This document shows, one piece after another, positions 33,183 through 41,404 of a stretch of 64,000 nucleotides of DNA (its first letter is position 1; each line of letters starts with the position of its first letter). This DNA comes from JALYUS01 sp038231255. GTDB taxonomy: Bacteria > Chloroflexota > Chloroflexia > Thermomicrobiales > JALYUS01. Location of the stretch: positions 45,030-109,029 of the forward strand of contig JBBRLR010000002.1 of NCBI GenBank assembly GCA_038231255.1. The letters run 5' to 3'. The notes under the pieces are model-generated. The model saw only the letters and a program-made list of their open reading frames with translations. It did not search any database and was not told the origin of the DNA. A program made the translations under genes and the position numbers.

Positions 33183-33962
33183 ATGCGTGAACACATCATC
33201 GCGGAACTGGCGAGTATTGAAGAGTCCGAGAACGTCCGCATTCTGTACAGTGTCGAATCGGGAAGCCGGGCATGGGGATTCGCTTCGGAAGACAGTGATT
33301 TCGATGTTCGTTTCCTGTATCTACGACCCGTTGAATCGTATCTGTCAATCGCGCCGACGCGGGAGGTCATCGAGCGACCAATCGCGGATGATCTGGACAT
33401 TTCGGGCTGGGACATGCAGAAGGCGCTTGGGTTGTTCCAGCGATCCAACCCGTCAATCCTCGAATGGCTGCACTCGCCGATCGTCTATTCCGAGCGGTTC
33501 CAGACATCCGCCCGTATCCTCAGCCTCGAACCGGCCTATGTGACACTGCGGTCGAGTTTGTTTCACTATATCAATCTCGCGAAGGGGCAATTTAACCACT
33601 ATTTGCGCGGTGAGATCGTGCCGGTCAAGAAGTATTTTTATGCGCTGCGGCCCGTTTTCGCATGTAGTTGGCTGCTTGAACACGGGACATTCCCGCCGCT
33701 CGACTTCTCCACACTTCTGTGCGCGCAGTTGCCATCGAGTGGAGAACTCACCGAAGCGATTCAGGCGCTCTTGCAGCGAAAACGGGCGGGTAATGAACTC
33801 GACAGTGAGCCTCGAATTCCCGTTATCCATGCGTTTCTGGAAGAAGCCATCCCGGCATATGAGACACGAATCGGAGCGATGGCGAAGGAGAAGAAAGAGA
33901 CCGATCAATCCATGCTCGATGATCTCTTTCGCGCGCTGCTGAAAGAAGCCTGGGATTCATAA
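33183..33962 (+). CDS. Nucleotidyltransferase-domain protein (PF10127, RlaP-like)
   Basis: The 259-residue protein has the nucleotidyltransferase-superfamily signature GSRAWGFASEDSDFDVRF (about 23-40), with the two metal-binding aspartates in DSDFD, and continues with LDISGWDMQKALGLFQRSNPSILEWL, as in the predicted nucleotidyltransferases of the YcgL/RlaP family. Phage T4 RlaP and bacterial relatives are thought to act on RNA ends; the role here is unknown. ATG 33183 is preferred over an ATG 39 bases upstream because AAGGA lies seven bases before it. Its codon use looks less GC-rich than its neighbours', which hints at horizontal acquisition. Confidence 0.85.
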   Translation: MREHIIAELASIEESENVRILYSVESGSRAWGFASEDSDFDVRFLYLRPVESYLSIAPTREVIERPIADDLDISGWDMQKALGLFQRSNPSILEWLHSPIVYSERFQTSARILSLEPAYVTLRSSLFHYINLAKGQFNHYLRGEIVPVKKYFYALRPVFACSWLLEHGTFPPLDFSTLLCAQLPSSGELTEAIQALLQRKRAGNELDSEPRIPVIHAFLEEAIPAYETRIGAMAKEKKETDQSMLDDLFRALLKEAWDS

Positions 33963-34001
33963 TCTCCCAGTCTTCTCGTCTATCTCTTTGAGAACGTCTG
34001 A

Positions 34002-34760
34002 TCAGTCGGCGACGGAGAGCGCGCCCCGGCGGACGGCGGCGGCGGCGAGGGCGCGGAAAGGGCCTTCATGCTCCGCACGCTTGGCGAACATCGCTTCCGG
34101 GTGCCACTGCATGCCGAGTACGAACGACTTCGATGGCATCTCGACCGCTTCCACGAGGCCATCCGGCGTCGTGCCGCAGGCGACAAGTCCCGCGCCGACC
34201 GCCTTGATCCCCTGATGGTGGAAGGAGTTCGTGCCGACTTCGCGCATGCCATACGCCTCCGCCAGCAGGCCGGATGCGCTGACGACGTGCGCGGTCAGGT
34301 GTGATCCGCCTTCAGGTTGCTTGTGCGACTCCGCGCCCGGCATCTCGCTCGGGACATCCTGCCAGAGCGTGCCACCACAAAAGACGTTGAGCACCTGGAT
34401 ACCCCGGCAGATGCACAGCACCGGCAGATCAATGGCGAGCGCGGCTTCGAGCAGCGCGTCTTCCCATGCATCGCGCGCGTCGTCAATGCCGTAGGTCTTC
34501 TCGTGGTGTGGGCCGGTGTCGCCGTAGCGCGATGGGCGAATATCGCCGCCGCCACTGAGGAGCAGCGCGTCCAACCGCGCGACGACCTGCGCCGCAGACG
34601 ACGGGTCGGTCGCGGGGAGCACGATGGGGATGCCACCGGCGGTTTCGACCGCGCTCGTGTACGTGTTCGTCATGCGGTAGATTGTCACGTCGCCGAACCC
34701 GGGGTGGGTCTCTTTCACCGACGATGGCGTGATCCCGATCATTGGTCGTGTGCTGTGCAT
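34002..34760 (-). CDS. Class I glutamine amidotransferase-like gamma-glutamyl hydrolase (peptidase C26, PuuD-like)
   Basis: This 252-residue protein has the class I amidotransferase triad: nucleophile Cys in PVLCICRGIQVLN, and His-x-Glu in GMQWHPEAM. The N-terminal PMIGITPSS and LLSGGGDIRP are the standard C26 features, as in gamma-glutamyl-gamma-aminobutyrate hydrolase (PuuD). It would cleave gamma-glutamyl amides. It is divergent from recR and has no polyamine-pathway neighbours, so the physiological substrate is open. Confidence 0.9.
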   Translation of the reverse strand: MHSTRPMIGITPSSVKETHPGFGDVTIYRMTNTYTSAVETAGGIPIVLPATDPSSAAQVVARLDALLLSGGGDIRPSRYGDTGPHHEKTYGIDDARDAWEDALLEAALAIDLPVLCICRGIQVLNVFCGGTLWQDVPSEMPGAESHKQPEGGSHLTAHVVSASGLLAEAYGMREVGTNSFHHQGIKAVGAGLVACGTTPDGLVEAVEMPSKSFVLGMQWHPEAMFAKRAEHEGPFRALAAAAVRRGALSVAD

Positions 34761-34850
34761 ACTATTCGTGCTCCTTTGCGGATTGTGCGGTCGTCGTGCC
34801 GCTTTCCAATCGGCACAGCATGGCAGAGCCAGCTACTAGCGTCAATCCTT

Positions 34851-34859
34851 TGGTATACT
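34851..34859 (+). promoter_or_regulatory. Extended -10 promoter candidate for recR
   Basis: TGGTATACT matches the extended -10 form TGnTATAAT at five of six hexamer positions, 41 bases ahead of the recR start codon. No -35 match lies at normal spacing, which is acceptable for extended -10 promoters. Confidence 0.45.
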
Positions 34860-34900
34860 ACGCGTAGGTGTCCGTACGTGTGTGTCGGAAGGAATGCGTC

Positions 34901-35512
34901 GTGAGTAGCCGCCCCCGTTCGATTGCTGAACCGGTGACCCGCTTAATTGAAGAATTGGGTCGGCTGCCGGGCATCGGGCCGAAGTCGGCGTCGCGGCTCG
35001 CATACCATCTCCTCAAGGCGCCGAAGCAACAGGCGGTAGCGCTAGCGGAAGCGGTGCTGGAAGTGAAGGAGAAGGTACGCTTCTGCTCAGAGTGCTACAA
35101 CCTCACCGAGCACGATCCGTGTGACTTTTGCAGCGACCCGAACCGCGACCGCTCGATGCTCTGCGTCGTCGAGGAGCCGCTCGATCTCGTCGCGTTGGAG
35201 CGGACGGGCGAATACCACGGCCTGTACCATGTCTTGCACGGTGCGATCAACCCGATGGAGGGGATCGGCCCCGATCAACTGCGCGTCCGCGAACTCTTTA
35301 TCCGCCTCCAACGCCCGGACGTGAACGAAGTAATCCTGGCGATGAACCCGAATACGCAAGGCGAGGCGACGGCGATGTATCTGTTCCGCGCGATCAACCC
35401 GCTCGGCATCCGCGTCACGCGCCCCGCCAGCGGCCTACCCGTCGGCGGCGACCTCGAATATGCCGATCAGGTGACGCTCGGCCGCGCGCTCACCGGCCGC
35501 CGCGAACTGTAA
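34901..35512 (+). CDS. recR: Recombination mediator protein RecR
   Basis: The 203-residue protein has the RecR architecture: helix-hairpin-helix LGRLPGIGPKSASRLAYHLL (about 17-36), a four-cysteine zinc finger CSECYNLTEHDPCDFC (about 58-73), and a Toprim domain with LCVVEEPLDLVALE and ILAMNPNTQGEATAMYL. It acts with RecO and RecF to load RecA at gaps. GTG 34901 is chosen because GGAAGG precedes it and it gives the normal family length; an upstream start would add 11 residues. The usual neighbours dnaX and YbaB are not in the window. A hairpin follows 22 bases after the stop. Confidence 0.95.
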   Translation: MSSRPRSIAEPVTRLIEELGRLPGIGPKSASRLAYHLLKAPKQQAVALAEAVLEVKEKVRFCSECYNLTEHDPCDFCSDPNRDRSMLCVVEEPLDLVALERTGEYHGLYHVLHGAINPMEGIGPDQLRVRELFIRLQRPDVNEVILAMNPNTQGEATAMYLFRAINPLGIRVTRPASGLPVGGDLEYADQVTLGRALTGRREL

Positions 35513-35534
35513 GTCGCGCTCCCCGCATTCCGGT

Positions 35535-35600
35535 AGCGTAGGCTTCAGCCTGCGTCCCAATGGGGTAGGGAGAATTGTGACGCAGGCTGAAGCCTACGCT
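35535..35600. repeat. Perfect hairpin, TAGGCTTCAGCCTGC type, after recR
   Basis: The 22-base arms 35535-35556 and 35579-35600 are exactly complementary around a 22-base loop. The arm core GTAGGCTTCAGCCTGCG is itself partly palindromic and recurs at 53145 and 55006. Confidence 0.88.
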
Positions 35601-35678
35601 CCCGTCGTTTCCATTTTTGCTGGCAAACTCGTGCGCATAGGTGCAATAGATACAATCAAGAACGATGCGCGAATTTGA

Positions 35679-35708
35679 TTGCAATTGTACTGCATGATCG
35701 CGTACAAT
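35679..35708 (+). promoter_or_regulatory. Promoter candidate for pdxS-pdxT
   Basis: TTGCAA (35679-35684) and TACAAT (35703-35708) are spaced by 18 bases and lie 47 bases upstream of the pdxS ATG. The pair ATTGTAC/GTACAAT also forms a short dyad across the spacer, which could be an operator. Confidence 0.4.
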
Positions 35709-35755
35709 CCCTCCAAGCGGTGCGAATGTATCCACTGACAGCCGGAGGGGACGAA

Positions 35756-36685
35756 ATGACAAGTACAAACGGTCACAGCGAGACGAACGGGCATCAGAAC
35801 GGGGTCGCGAAATCCACTTGGACAACCAAAGCCGGGCTGGCGCAGATGCTCAAGGGTGGCGTCATCATGGATGTCGTCAATGCAGAGCAGGCGAAGATCG
35901 CCGAGGAAGCGGGCGCGTGCGCGGTGATGGCGTTGGAGCGCGTGCCGGCGGACATTCGCGCGCAGGGCGGCGTCGCGCGGATGAGCGACCCCGATCTGAT
36001 CCGGGGCATCATGGAGGCGGTTTCGATCCCCGTGATGGCGAAGGCGCGCATCGGCCATTTCGTTGAGGCGCAGGTGTTGCAGGCGCTCGGTGCGGACTAT
36101 ATTGACGAGAGCGAAGTGCTGACGCCCGCCGACGAGCAGTACCACATCGAGAAGCACGGGTTCGATGTACCGTTCGTTTGCGGCGCGCGCGATCTCGGCG
36201 AGGCGCTCCGCCGGATTGGCGAGGGCGCGGCGATGATCCGCTCGAAGGGCGAGCCGGGCACGGGGAATATCGTCGAAGCGGTGCGCCACCTGCGCGCGAT
36301 CACCGACATGATTCGCCGCCTGAGCGTCGCGCCGCCGGAGGAACACATGACGATGGCCCGGGACCTCGGCGCGCCGTACGAACTGGTGCGCGAGGTGGCG
36401 AAAAACGGCAAATTGCCCGTCGTGCTCTTCTGCGCGGGCGGCGTCGCGACTCCATCCGACGCTGCACTCGTTATGCAGTTGGGCGCGGAAGGCGTCTTTG
36501 TCGGCTCCGGCATCTTTAAGAGTGGCGACCCGGCGCGGCGCGGTAAGGCGATTGTCGAGGCGGTGACGCACTTCCGCGATGCGAGCATCATCGCCGAAGT
36601 ATCGCGTGGCCTTGGCGACGCGATGAGCGGCCTTGAGATCGGCAAACTGCCGCAGGAATCGCTAATGGCAACGCGCGGCTGGTAA
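35756..36685 (+). CDS. pdxS: Pyridoxal 5'-phosphate synthase, synthase subunit
   Basis: The 309-residue protein matches PdxS/SNZ along its length: GGVIMDVVNAEQAKIAEEAGACAVMALERVPADIRAQGG, PVMAKARIGHFVEAQ, DYIDESEVLTPADE, and IRSKGEPGTGNIVEAVRHLR. It condenses ribose 5-phosphate, glyceraldehyde 3-phosphate and ammonia into PLP. It has a short Asn/Gly/His-rich N-terminal extension (TNGHSETNGHQNG). ATG 35756 follows GGAGGGG. The glutaminase partner pdxT begins 67 bases later, and most of the gap is a palindromic element. Confidence 0.97.
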   Translation: MTSTNGHSETNGHQNGVAKSTWTTKAGLAQMLKGGVIMDVVNAEQAKIAEEAGACAVMALERVPADIRAQGGVARMSDPDLIRGIMEAVSIPVMAKARIGHFVEAQVLQALGADYIDESEVLTPADEQYHIEKHGFDVPFVCGARDLGEALRRIGEGAAMIRSKGEPGTGNIVEAVRHLRAITDMIRRLSVAPPEEHMTMARDLGAPYELVREVAKNGKLPVVLFCAGGVATPSDAALVMQLGAEGVFVGSGIFKSGDPARRGKAIVEAVTHFRDASIIAEVSRGLGDAMSGLEIGKLPQESLMATRGW

Positions 36686-36690
36686 ATACA

Positions 36691-36739
36691 CCTAACCCCC
36701 CGGCCCCCTTCCCGCGAGGAAGCGGGCCGGGGGGTTAGG
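36691..36739. repeat. Short palindromic element (CCTAACCCC type) between pdxS and pdxT
   Basis: The arms 36691-36706 and 36724-36739 are perfect complements, and an inner CTTCC/GGAAG stem closes around CGCGA. It starts five bases after the pdxS stop and ends 13 bases before the pdxT ATG, leaving just room for its ribosome binding site. Confidence 0.85.
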
Positions 36740-36752
36740 TAGGAGAATCACC

Positions 36753-37364
36753 ATGACAACGATTGGCGTACTCGCCTTGCAGGGGGCATTCATCGAGCAT
36801 GTGCATGCCCTGGAGCGGCTGGGCTTTGGGGCGCGCGAGGTGCGTCTGCCGCGCGATCTCGACGGGCTGGACGGTCTGATTATGCCGGGCGGCGAAAGCA
36901 CGACGATTGGCAAGTTGATGGTGCAGTATGGTCTGGATAAGCCGATTCGCGCACGGGCACGGGCGGGATTCCCAATCTGGGGGACGTGCGCCGGGATGAT
37001 CCTGCTGGCGAACGACATTGGTGGGTTGCACCAGCCGCTCATCGGCGTGATGGACATCGTCGTCGAGCGCAATGCGTTCGGGCGGCAACTCGACTCTTTC
37101 GAAGCGGACCTCACGATCCCGCCAATCGGCGCGGCGCCCTTCCGCGCGATCTTCATCCGCGCGCCGCTGATCCACGCGGTCGGCGCGGACACGGCGGTGA
37201 TCGCGCAACTCGCGGACGGCCGGATCGTCGCTGCCCGCCAAGGGAACTTGCTCGCCACGTCATTCCACCCGGAACTGACGAATGATGACCGATTGCATCG
37301 GTATTTCGTTGACGAAATCGTTGCACCCGCTCGCGTTGCGCAACGCTCTTGCACGGTGGCATGA
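36753..37364 (+). CDS. pdxT: Pyridoxal 5'-phosphate synthase, glutaminase subunit
   Basis: This 203-residue class I glutaminase has GGESTTIGKLM (about 47-57), nucleophile Cys79 in WGTCAGMILLA, and the His172-x-Glu174 pair in TSFHPELT, the PdxT/SNO arrangement. It releases ammonia that is channelled to PdxS. It is cotranscribed with pdxS across a palindromic spacer. The C-terminus is about ten residues longer than the shortest homologs, which is not unusual. Confidence 0.95.
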   Translation: MTTIGVLALQGAFIEHVHALERLGFGAREVRLPRDLDGLDGLIMPGGESTTIGKLMVQYGLDKPIRARARAGFPIWGTCAGMILLANDIGGLHQPLIGVMDIVVERNAFGRQLDSFEADLTIPPIGAAPFRAIFIRAPLIHAVGADTAVIAQLADGRIVAARQGNLLATSFHPELTNDDRLHRYFVDEIVAPARVAQRSCTVA

Positions 37365-37508
37365 GGGTTGCGTCGTTCGGGCGCATGAACAGCCAGAACA
37401 GCGCCGATGTAAGCATTTGATGAAGATATACGTACACCCCTAGCCGGAACGCGTGTTCTCGGTTATACTTGGGCTGCGGGCGGTTTTACACCATTGAGGA
37501 CACGGCGG

Positions 37509-38624
37509 ATGACGAGAACTCGTCAACGTAAGGACACACTGATTTCCCCGCCACAGCGCAGCCCCTATTCAATTCGCCCGGTACACTGGACCGATTTGCC
37601 CGCGATGCGACGGTTGCGCGGCGAAACCGCACGCCTTGACATGCCGGAAGGGATCGTCGCCGGTTTGCGGCCGATTCGGACGGCGGTGCGCGGCATCATC
37701 CCGTGGCTCGGCAACGTCTGGACATTCGTGCTCGTCAAGGACGGTGGTATCCACGCCTACGTGCAAGCGTGGCCCCGGCGGGACAGCCATACCTGGGATG
37801 TCGTGTATCTTGCGTATGGCCGGAAAGACCGCATCGGTTCGGCGGAGGTGCGCGACGCGGCGTGGTCGGCATTGCTGGACGCGGCGACGCATGTCGCCGG
37901 GCGCAGGCGGGCAACGCGGCTCTTCGCGCGGGTGCCGGACAATGCTGATGCGATGATCGCGCTGCGCGACGCGGGCTACATCACGTATGGCCGAGAAATG
38001 CTGTACGTCGCGCCCTATCACAAGACCGCGCGGCAAACGGACGAACAACCGGCGCTCCGTCGCCAGCAAGGAGGCGAAACATGGGCGATCCACCAACTCT
38101 ATACGCTGACCACGCCGAAAGCGATGCAGTTCGCCGAGGCGCGCACCAGCAGTTATTGGGACCTCCCGCGCAACGGGTCATCCCGCGCAGCGTACTGGAT
38201 CGGCGAGGCGCACGAAGTGACGGCGTACGCGCGCACCCTGAGCGGCGAGCACGCGCATGTGCTTGACATACTATTCCGGCCCGAAGCGCGCGCGCAGGTG
38301 CCAGGGTTCGTGCAAAACGTGCTGGCGGCGCTTTCCGCCAGTGAGGGCGACCTCGTCTACGTGCGGGCCCTCGGTCACCAGGAGGATTTAGGCGGCATGC
38401 TGGAAGCCCTCGGCTTCTCGGTGCTGATGCGCCAGTCGCTGCTCGTGAAGTACACCACCATCTCGGTTCGGGAAGCGGTACCGGCATTTGTTCCCGTTCC
38501 GAGTCTTCGGAAAGTTGTCGCCGGGCGTGTGCCGTCGTTGTCGGCACGTCGTAATGCACCGATCCGGTTGTGGCACCGGATCATCCGGTCTCCATGGCCG
38601 AGTCATGACGGGGAACTGTCGTAA
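37509..38624 (+). CDS. Unknown protein with GNAT-like features
   Basis: The 371-residue protein opens with a basic stretch and then SIRPVHWTDLPAMRRL, the typical first strand and helix of a GNAT acetyltransferase. A helix near 120-135 and the segment ATRLFARVPDNADAMIALRDAGYITYGREMLYV resemble the last GNAT strands. The second half repeats a similar alpha/beta pattern (ALGHQEDLGGMLEALGFSVLMRQSLLVKYT), so a tandem GNAT fold is plausible. I see no clear acetyl-CoA pyrophosphate loop (Q/RxxGxG/A), so activity is doubtful. ATG 37509 follows TGAGGA at eight bases. It stands before the R3H-ATPase gene in the same direction, with a 16-base GC palindrome (38668-38683) in between. Confidence 0.7.
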   Translation: MTRTRQRKDTLISPPQRSPYSIRPVHWTDLPAMRRLRGETARLDMPEGIVAGLRPIRTAVRGIIPWLGNVWTFVLVKDGGIHAYVQAWPRRDSHTWDVVYLAYGRKDRIGSAEVRDAAWSALLDAATHVAGRRRATRLFARVPDNADAMIALRDAGYITYGREMLYVAPYHKTARQTDEQPALRRQQGGETWAIHQLYTLTTPKAMQFAEARTSSYWDLPRNGSSRAAYWIGEAHEVTAYARTLSGEHAHVLDILFRPEARAQVPGFVQNVLAALSASEGDLVYVRALGHQEDLGGMLEALGFSVLMRQSLLVKYTTISVREAVPAFVPVPSLRKVVAGRVPSLSARRNAPIRLWHRIIRSPWPSHDGELS

Positions 38625-38727
38625 AGTCCGCGACAGAATGGTCCCCACGTCGTTCAACGCGATGCCCGGCGCGGGCCCGCGCCGTACCGGGAGACCCCAG
38701 CCACTCAGCGGGTAAGAAGGTGCAGCC

Positions 38728-40599
38728 TTGGAAAATGTCTACGTCCCTTTTGAATCGTCCGAGTCTGTCGAATTCGTGTCCCAATCACCGACCCAGCGCC
38801 GTCAGTACGAGCACGAAGTGACCGATAATCTCGAAGATTTGCTCTCGGTTCTTCCCCCGCACATCGAAGCGGCGCTGACCGAACTTGGCAACCGCGACGC
38901 ACTCCTCGAAATCGTGATGGACCTTGGTCGCCGCCCGGAGGCGCGCTACGAAGGTGATGAGATGACCCTCGGCGATGCCGAAGTGACCCGCGCCGATCTT
39001 GCGTATGTCGCGGAACGGATCGGCCAGTTTGGCGGCGACAACCGCGCCGGCATCGAGCGCACGCTCCACCGCATCTCCGCGATCCGCAACCGCGAGGGCG
39101 AAATCGTCGGCCTTACCTGCCGTATCGGTCGCGCCGTCTACGGGACGATCGCGATTCTGCGCGATCTCGTCGAATCGGGCGAGAGTATCCTGATGCTCGG
39201 TCGGCCGGGTGTCGGCAAGACGACGATGCTGCGCGAGGCGGCGCGCGTGTTGGCGGACGAGTTCCGCAAGCGCGTCGTGATCGTGGACACGTCGAACGAG
39301 ATCGCGGGCGATGGCGACATCCCGCACCCTTCGATTGGCCGGGCACGCCGGATGCAGGTGCCGACGCCGACCGCGCAACATGGGGTGATGATCGAGGCGG
39401 TCGAGAACCACATGCCGGAAGTGATCGTCATTGACGAGATCGGCACGGAACTCGAAGCGGGGGCGGCGCGCACAATTGCCGAGCGCGGCGTTCAATTGAT
39501 CGGCACGGCGCACGGCAACACGCTCGAAAACCTGATGCTCAACCCGACCCTTTCCGACCTGATCGGCGGCATCCAGTCCGTCACGCTTTCCGACGAGGAG
39601 GCGCGACGGCGTGGCACGCAAAAGTCCATCCTCGAGCGCAAGGCGCCCCCGACCTTCTCCGTGATGGTCGAGTTGCGCGAGCGGGATCAGGTCGCGGTCT
39701 ACCACGATGTCGCGGCGATGGTGGATGCGACGCTTCGCAACCAGACGGTCGAGCCGGAAGTCCGCAAGCGGCTCGACGATGGCGGCTACGAGATTCTTTC
39801 GAGCGCGGCGCGTTTCGGCGCGACGCAGCGCCGCGAGCGCGAGAATAGCAGCGGTCGCGGTCAATGGAATGAGCGGCGAAGCCAGTCTCCTGTTCTTATG
39901 CCGGAGCGACTGACGGGGCGCAATGCCCAGCGCGCCGTAGAAACCGTCTCGCCGATGGAGCGACTGACGGGAATCGCGCCGACCGGCTCCTTCGGCAGCA
40001 AGTCGCGCGAGCAGCACGTTGCTCACACGGAGGTCGCGCCTGTCGAGCCGGAACGGCGCGCCCCAGCAGTGCATGAACTGCGCGATCCCGTGCGGCGCGG
40101 GCGTGGCACGGAAGAAAAGCCACTGCGGATTTATCCGTTCGGCGTCAGCCGCAACCGGCTGGAAGAAGCGATCCGCTCCATCCGTGTCGCGGCGGTGATC
40201 GTCCGCACTATCAAGGAAGCGGACGCGGTGATGACACTCAAGAACTACTACCGCCGCCGCCCGCAGCCGCTCGTCGAGGCGGAAGTGAACGGTACACCCG
40301 TTTACGTGCTCCGCTCGAACACACAGCAGCAAATGGAGAGCGTGCTCGCCAATGTTTTCGAGGTTTCCCGGACCGCCCCGGAACCGGAGAAGCCGTCCGA
40401 TCCGCAGTTGCAGGCGATGGAGGAGGCGGAAGCGGCGATCAGCAGCGTACTCGACAATGTCGGGGCGGTGGAGTTGCGGCCGCAATCATCGTATATCCGC
40501 CGCTTGCAGCACCAGATGGCCGATCGCTATAACCTCGGCTCGCGTAGCCGCGGGCAAGGCGCGGATCGGCGCGTCGAAATCTTCCGCGGCGCGGACTAG
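38728..40599 (+). CDS. R3H-domain AAA ATPase (Ycf45/SpoIIIAA-like)
   Basis: This 623-residue protein has a secretion-ATPase-like P-loop module: Walker A GRPGVGKTT (Lys164), VVIVDTSNEIAGDGD, and Walker B MPEVIVIDEIGTELEA, followed by LIGTAHGNTLENL. This is the Ycf45/SpoIIIAA-type ATPase. A low-complexity linker (about 375-445) contains the repeated MPERLTG/MERLTG. The C-terminal part (about 460-623) includes an alpha/beta domain and ends with an R3H-like SYIRRLQHQMADRYNLGSRSRG segment that binds single-stranded nucleic acid. TTG 38728 follows GAAGG. It lies upstream of tmk with a heptamer fold-back between. Its cellular role is not established. Confidence 0.88.
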   Translation: MENVYVPFESSESVEFVSQSPTQRRQYEHEVTDNLEDLLSVLPPHIEAALTELGNRDALLEIVMDLGRRPEARYEGDEMTLGDAEVTRADLAYVAERIGQFGGDNRAGIERTLHRISAIRNREGEIVGLTCRIGRAVYGTIAILRDLVESGESILMLGRPGVGKTTMLREAARVLADEFRKRVVIVDTSNEIAGDGDIPHPSIGRARRMQVPTPTAQHGVMIEAVENHMPEVIVIDEIGTELEAGAARTIAERGVQLIGTAHGNTLENLMLNPTLSDLIGGIQSVTLSDEEARRRGTQKSILERKAPPTFSVMVELRERDQVAVYHDVAAMVDATLRNQTVEPEVRKRLDDGGYEILSSAARFGATQRRERENSSGRGQWNERRSQSPVLMPERLTGRNAQRAVETVSPMERLTGIAPTGSFGSKSREQHVAHTEVAPVEPERRAPAVHELRDPVRRGRGTEEKPLRIYPFGVSRNRLEEAIRSIRVAAVIVRTIKEADAVMTLKNYYRRRPQPLVEAEVNGTPVYVLRSNTQQQMESVLANVFEVSRTAPEPEKPSDPQLQAMEEAEAAISSVLDNVGAVELRPQSSYIRRLQHQMADRYNLGSRSRGQGADRRVEIFRGAD

Positions 40600-40604
40600 G
40601 GAGA

Positions 40605-40660
40605 GAGTTCAGAGTTCGATGTTCGGAGCGGGAATCACTGCGAACATCGAACTCCGAACT
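40605..40660. repeat. Heptamer fold-back between the R3H-ATPase gene and tmk
   Basis: Eight in-phase 7-base units run from 40605 to 40660 (GAGTTCA, GAGTTCG, ATGTTCG, GAGCGGG, AATCACT, GCGAACA, TCGAACT, CCGAACT). The first three units are reverse complements of the last three, giving a 21-base stem with one mismatch (40605-40625 with 40641-40661). It starts five bases after the stop codon. Confidence 0.85.
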
Positions 40661-40749
40661 CAACCTTTGCATTCCCACCACTCCTCGTGTACTATCTGCA
40701 TACTGTGTACGGACACTATGCAGCGGCATGATTACAGCGCGAGGGAGCC

Positions 40750-41388
40750 ATGTTTATCACCTTTGAGGGCGTCGAAGGATGCGGCAAGACGACGCAAGCG
40801 CGGATGCTGGCGACCCGCTTGGAAGAGCGCGGCTTGCGCACCCTCGTCACGCGTGAGCCGGGCGGCGCGGCGATCAGCGAGCAAATCCGCGCGATCCTGC
40901 TCGACAACAAAAATGACGGTATGGACCCGATGGCGGAGGCGCTCTTGTATGTCGCCTCGCGCGCGCAGTTCGTCGCCGAAGTCGTGCGACCCGCGCTGGC
41001 GACGGGAACGATCGTCATCTGCGACCGGTACACGGACTCGACACTCGCCTACCAAGGCTACGGTCGGGGGTTACTGATCGAGACGCTGCAAATACTGAAT
41101 CGCATCGCGACGGGTGGCCTTGTGCCGGATCGGACTTTCCTGCTCGATCTGCCCGTAGATGAAGGGCTGGAGCGCAAACGGCGCGGCGGCGACCTTAACC
41201 GGTTGGACAATGCCGGGCGTCCATTTCACGAACGCGTGCGGAACGGGTATCATGCACTCGCTCAGGCGGAACCCGCGCGTTGGCGGGTCATTGATGCGGG
41301 TGCGGCCCCTTTGGTGGTAGCGGGGGCGATCTGTTCCGAGTTGTCACCATTCGTCGGGCGTTCTGTGCTCACTGGGGCGTACGACTGA
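40750..41388 (+). CDS. tmk: Thymidylate kinase
   Basis: The 212-residue protein has the P-loop FEGVEGCGKTTQ (about 5-16), the dTMP-binding DRYTDSTLAYQG motif and a LID region with RKRRGGDLNRLD, the usual TMPK features. It phosphorylates dTMP to dTDP. The darA-like gene starts 17 bases after its stop, an adjacency also well known in Firmicutes (tmk-yaaQ) and seen in Chloroflexota. Confidence 0.95.
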   Translation: MFITFEGVEGCGKTTQARMLATRLEERGLRTLVTREPGGAAISEQIRAILLDNKNDGMDPMAEALLYVASRAQFVAEVVRPALATGTIVICDRYTDSTLAYQGYGRGLLIETLQILNRIATGGLVPDRTFLLDLPVDEGLERKRRGGDLNRLDNAGRPFHERVRNGYHALAQAEPARWRVIDAGAAPLVVAGAICSELSPFVGRSVLTGAYD

Positions 41389-41404
41389 GAAGGCGGGTTC
41401 AGGT

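Noticed and set aside
34902..34910. Reading recR from an upstream in-frame start at 34868
   Set aside because: It would add eleven unconserved residues and ignore the GGAAGG ribosome binding site placed for GTG 34901.
38668..38683. A perfect 16-base GC palindrome GGCGCGGGCCCGCGCC as terminator or operator
   Set aside because: It has no loop, no T-tract and only one copy; at this GC content such a palindrome can occur by chance.
38785..40485. A 566-codon minus-strand frame opposite the R3H ATPase gene
   Set aside because: It is antisense to the Walker motifs of a conserved ATPase; composition is Arg/His/Leu-rich with no domain.
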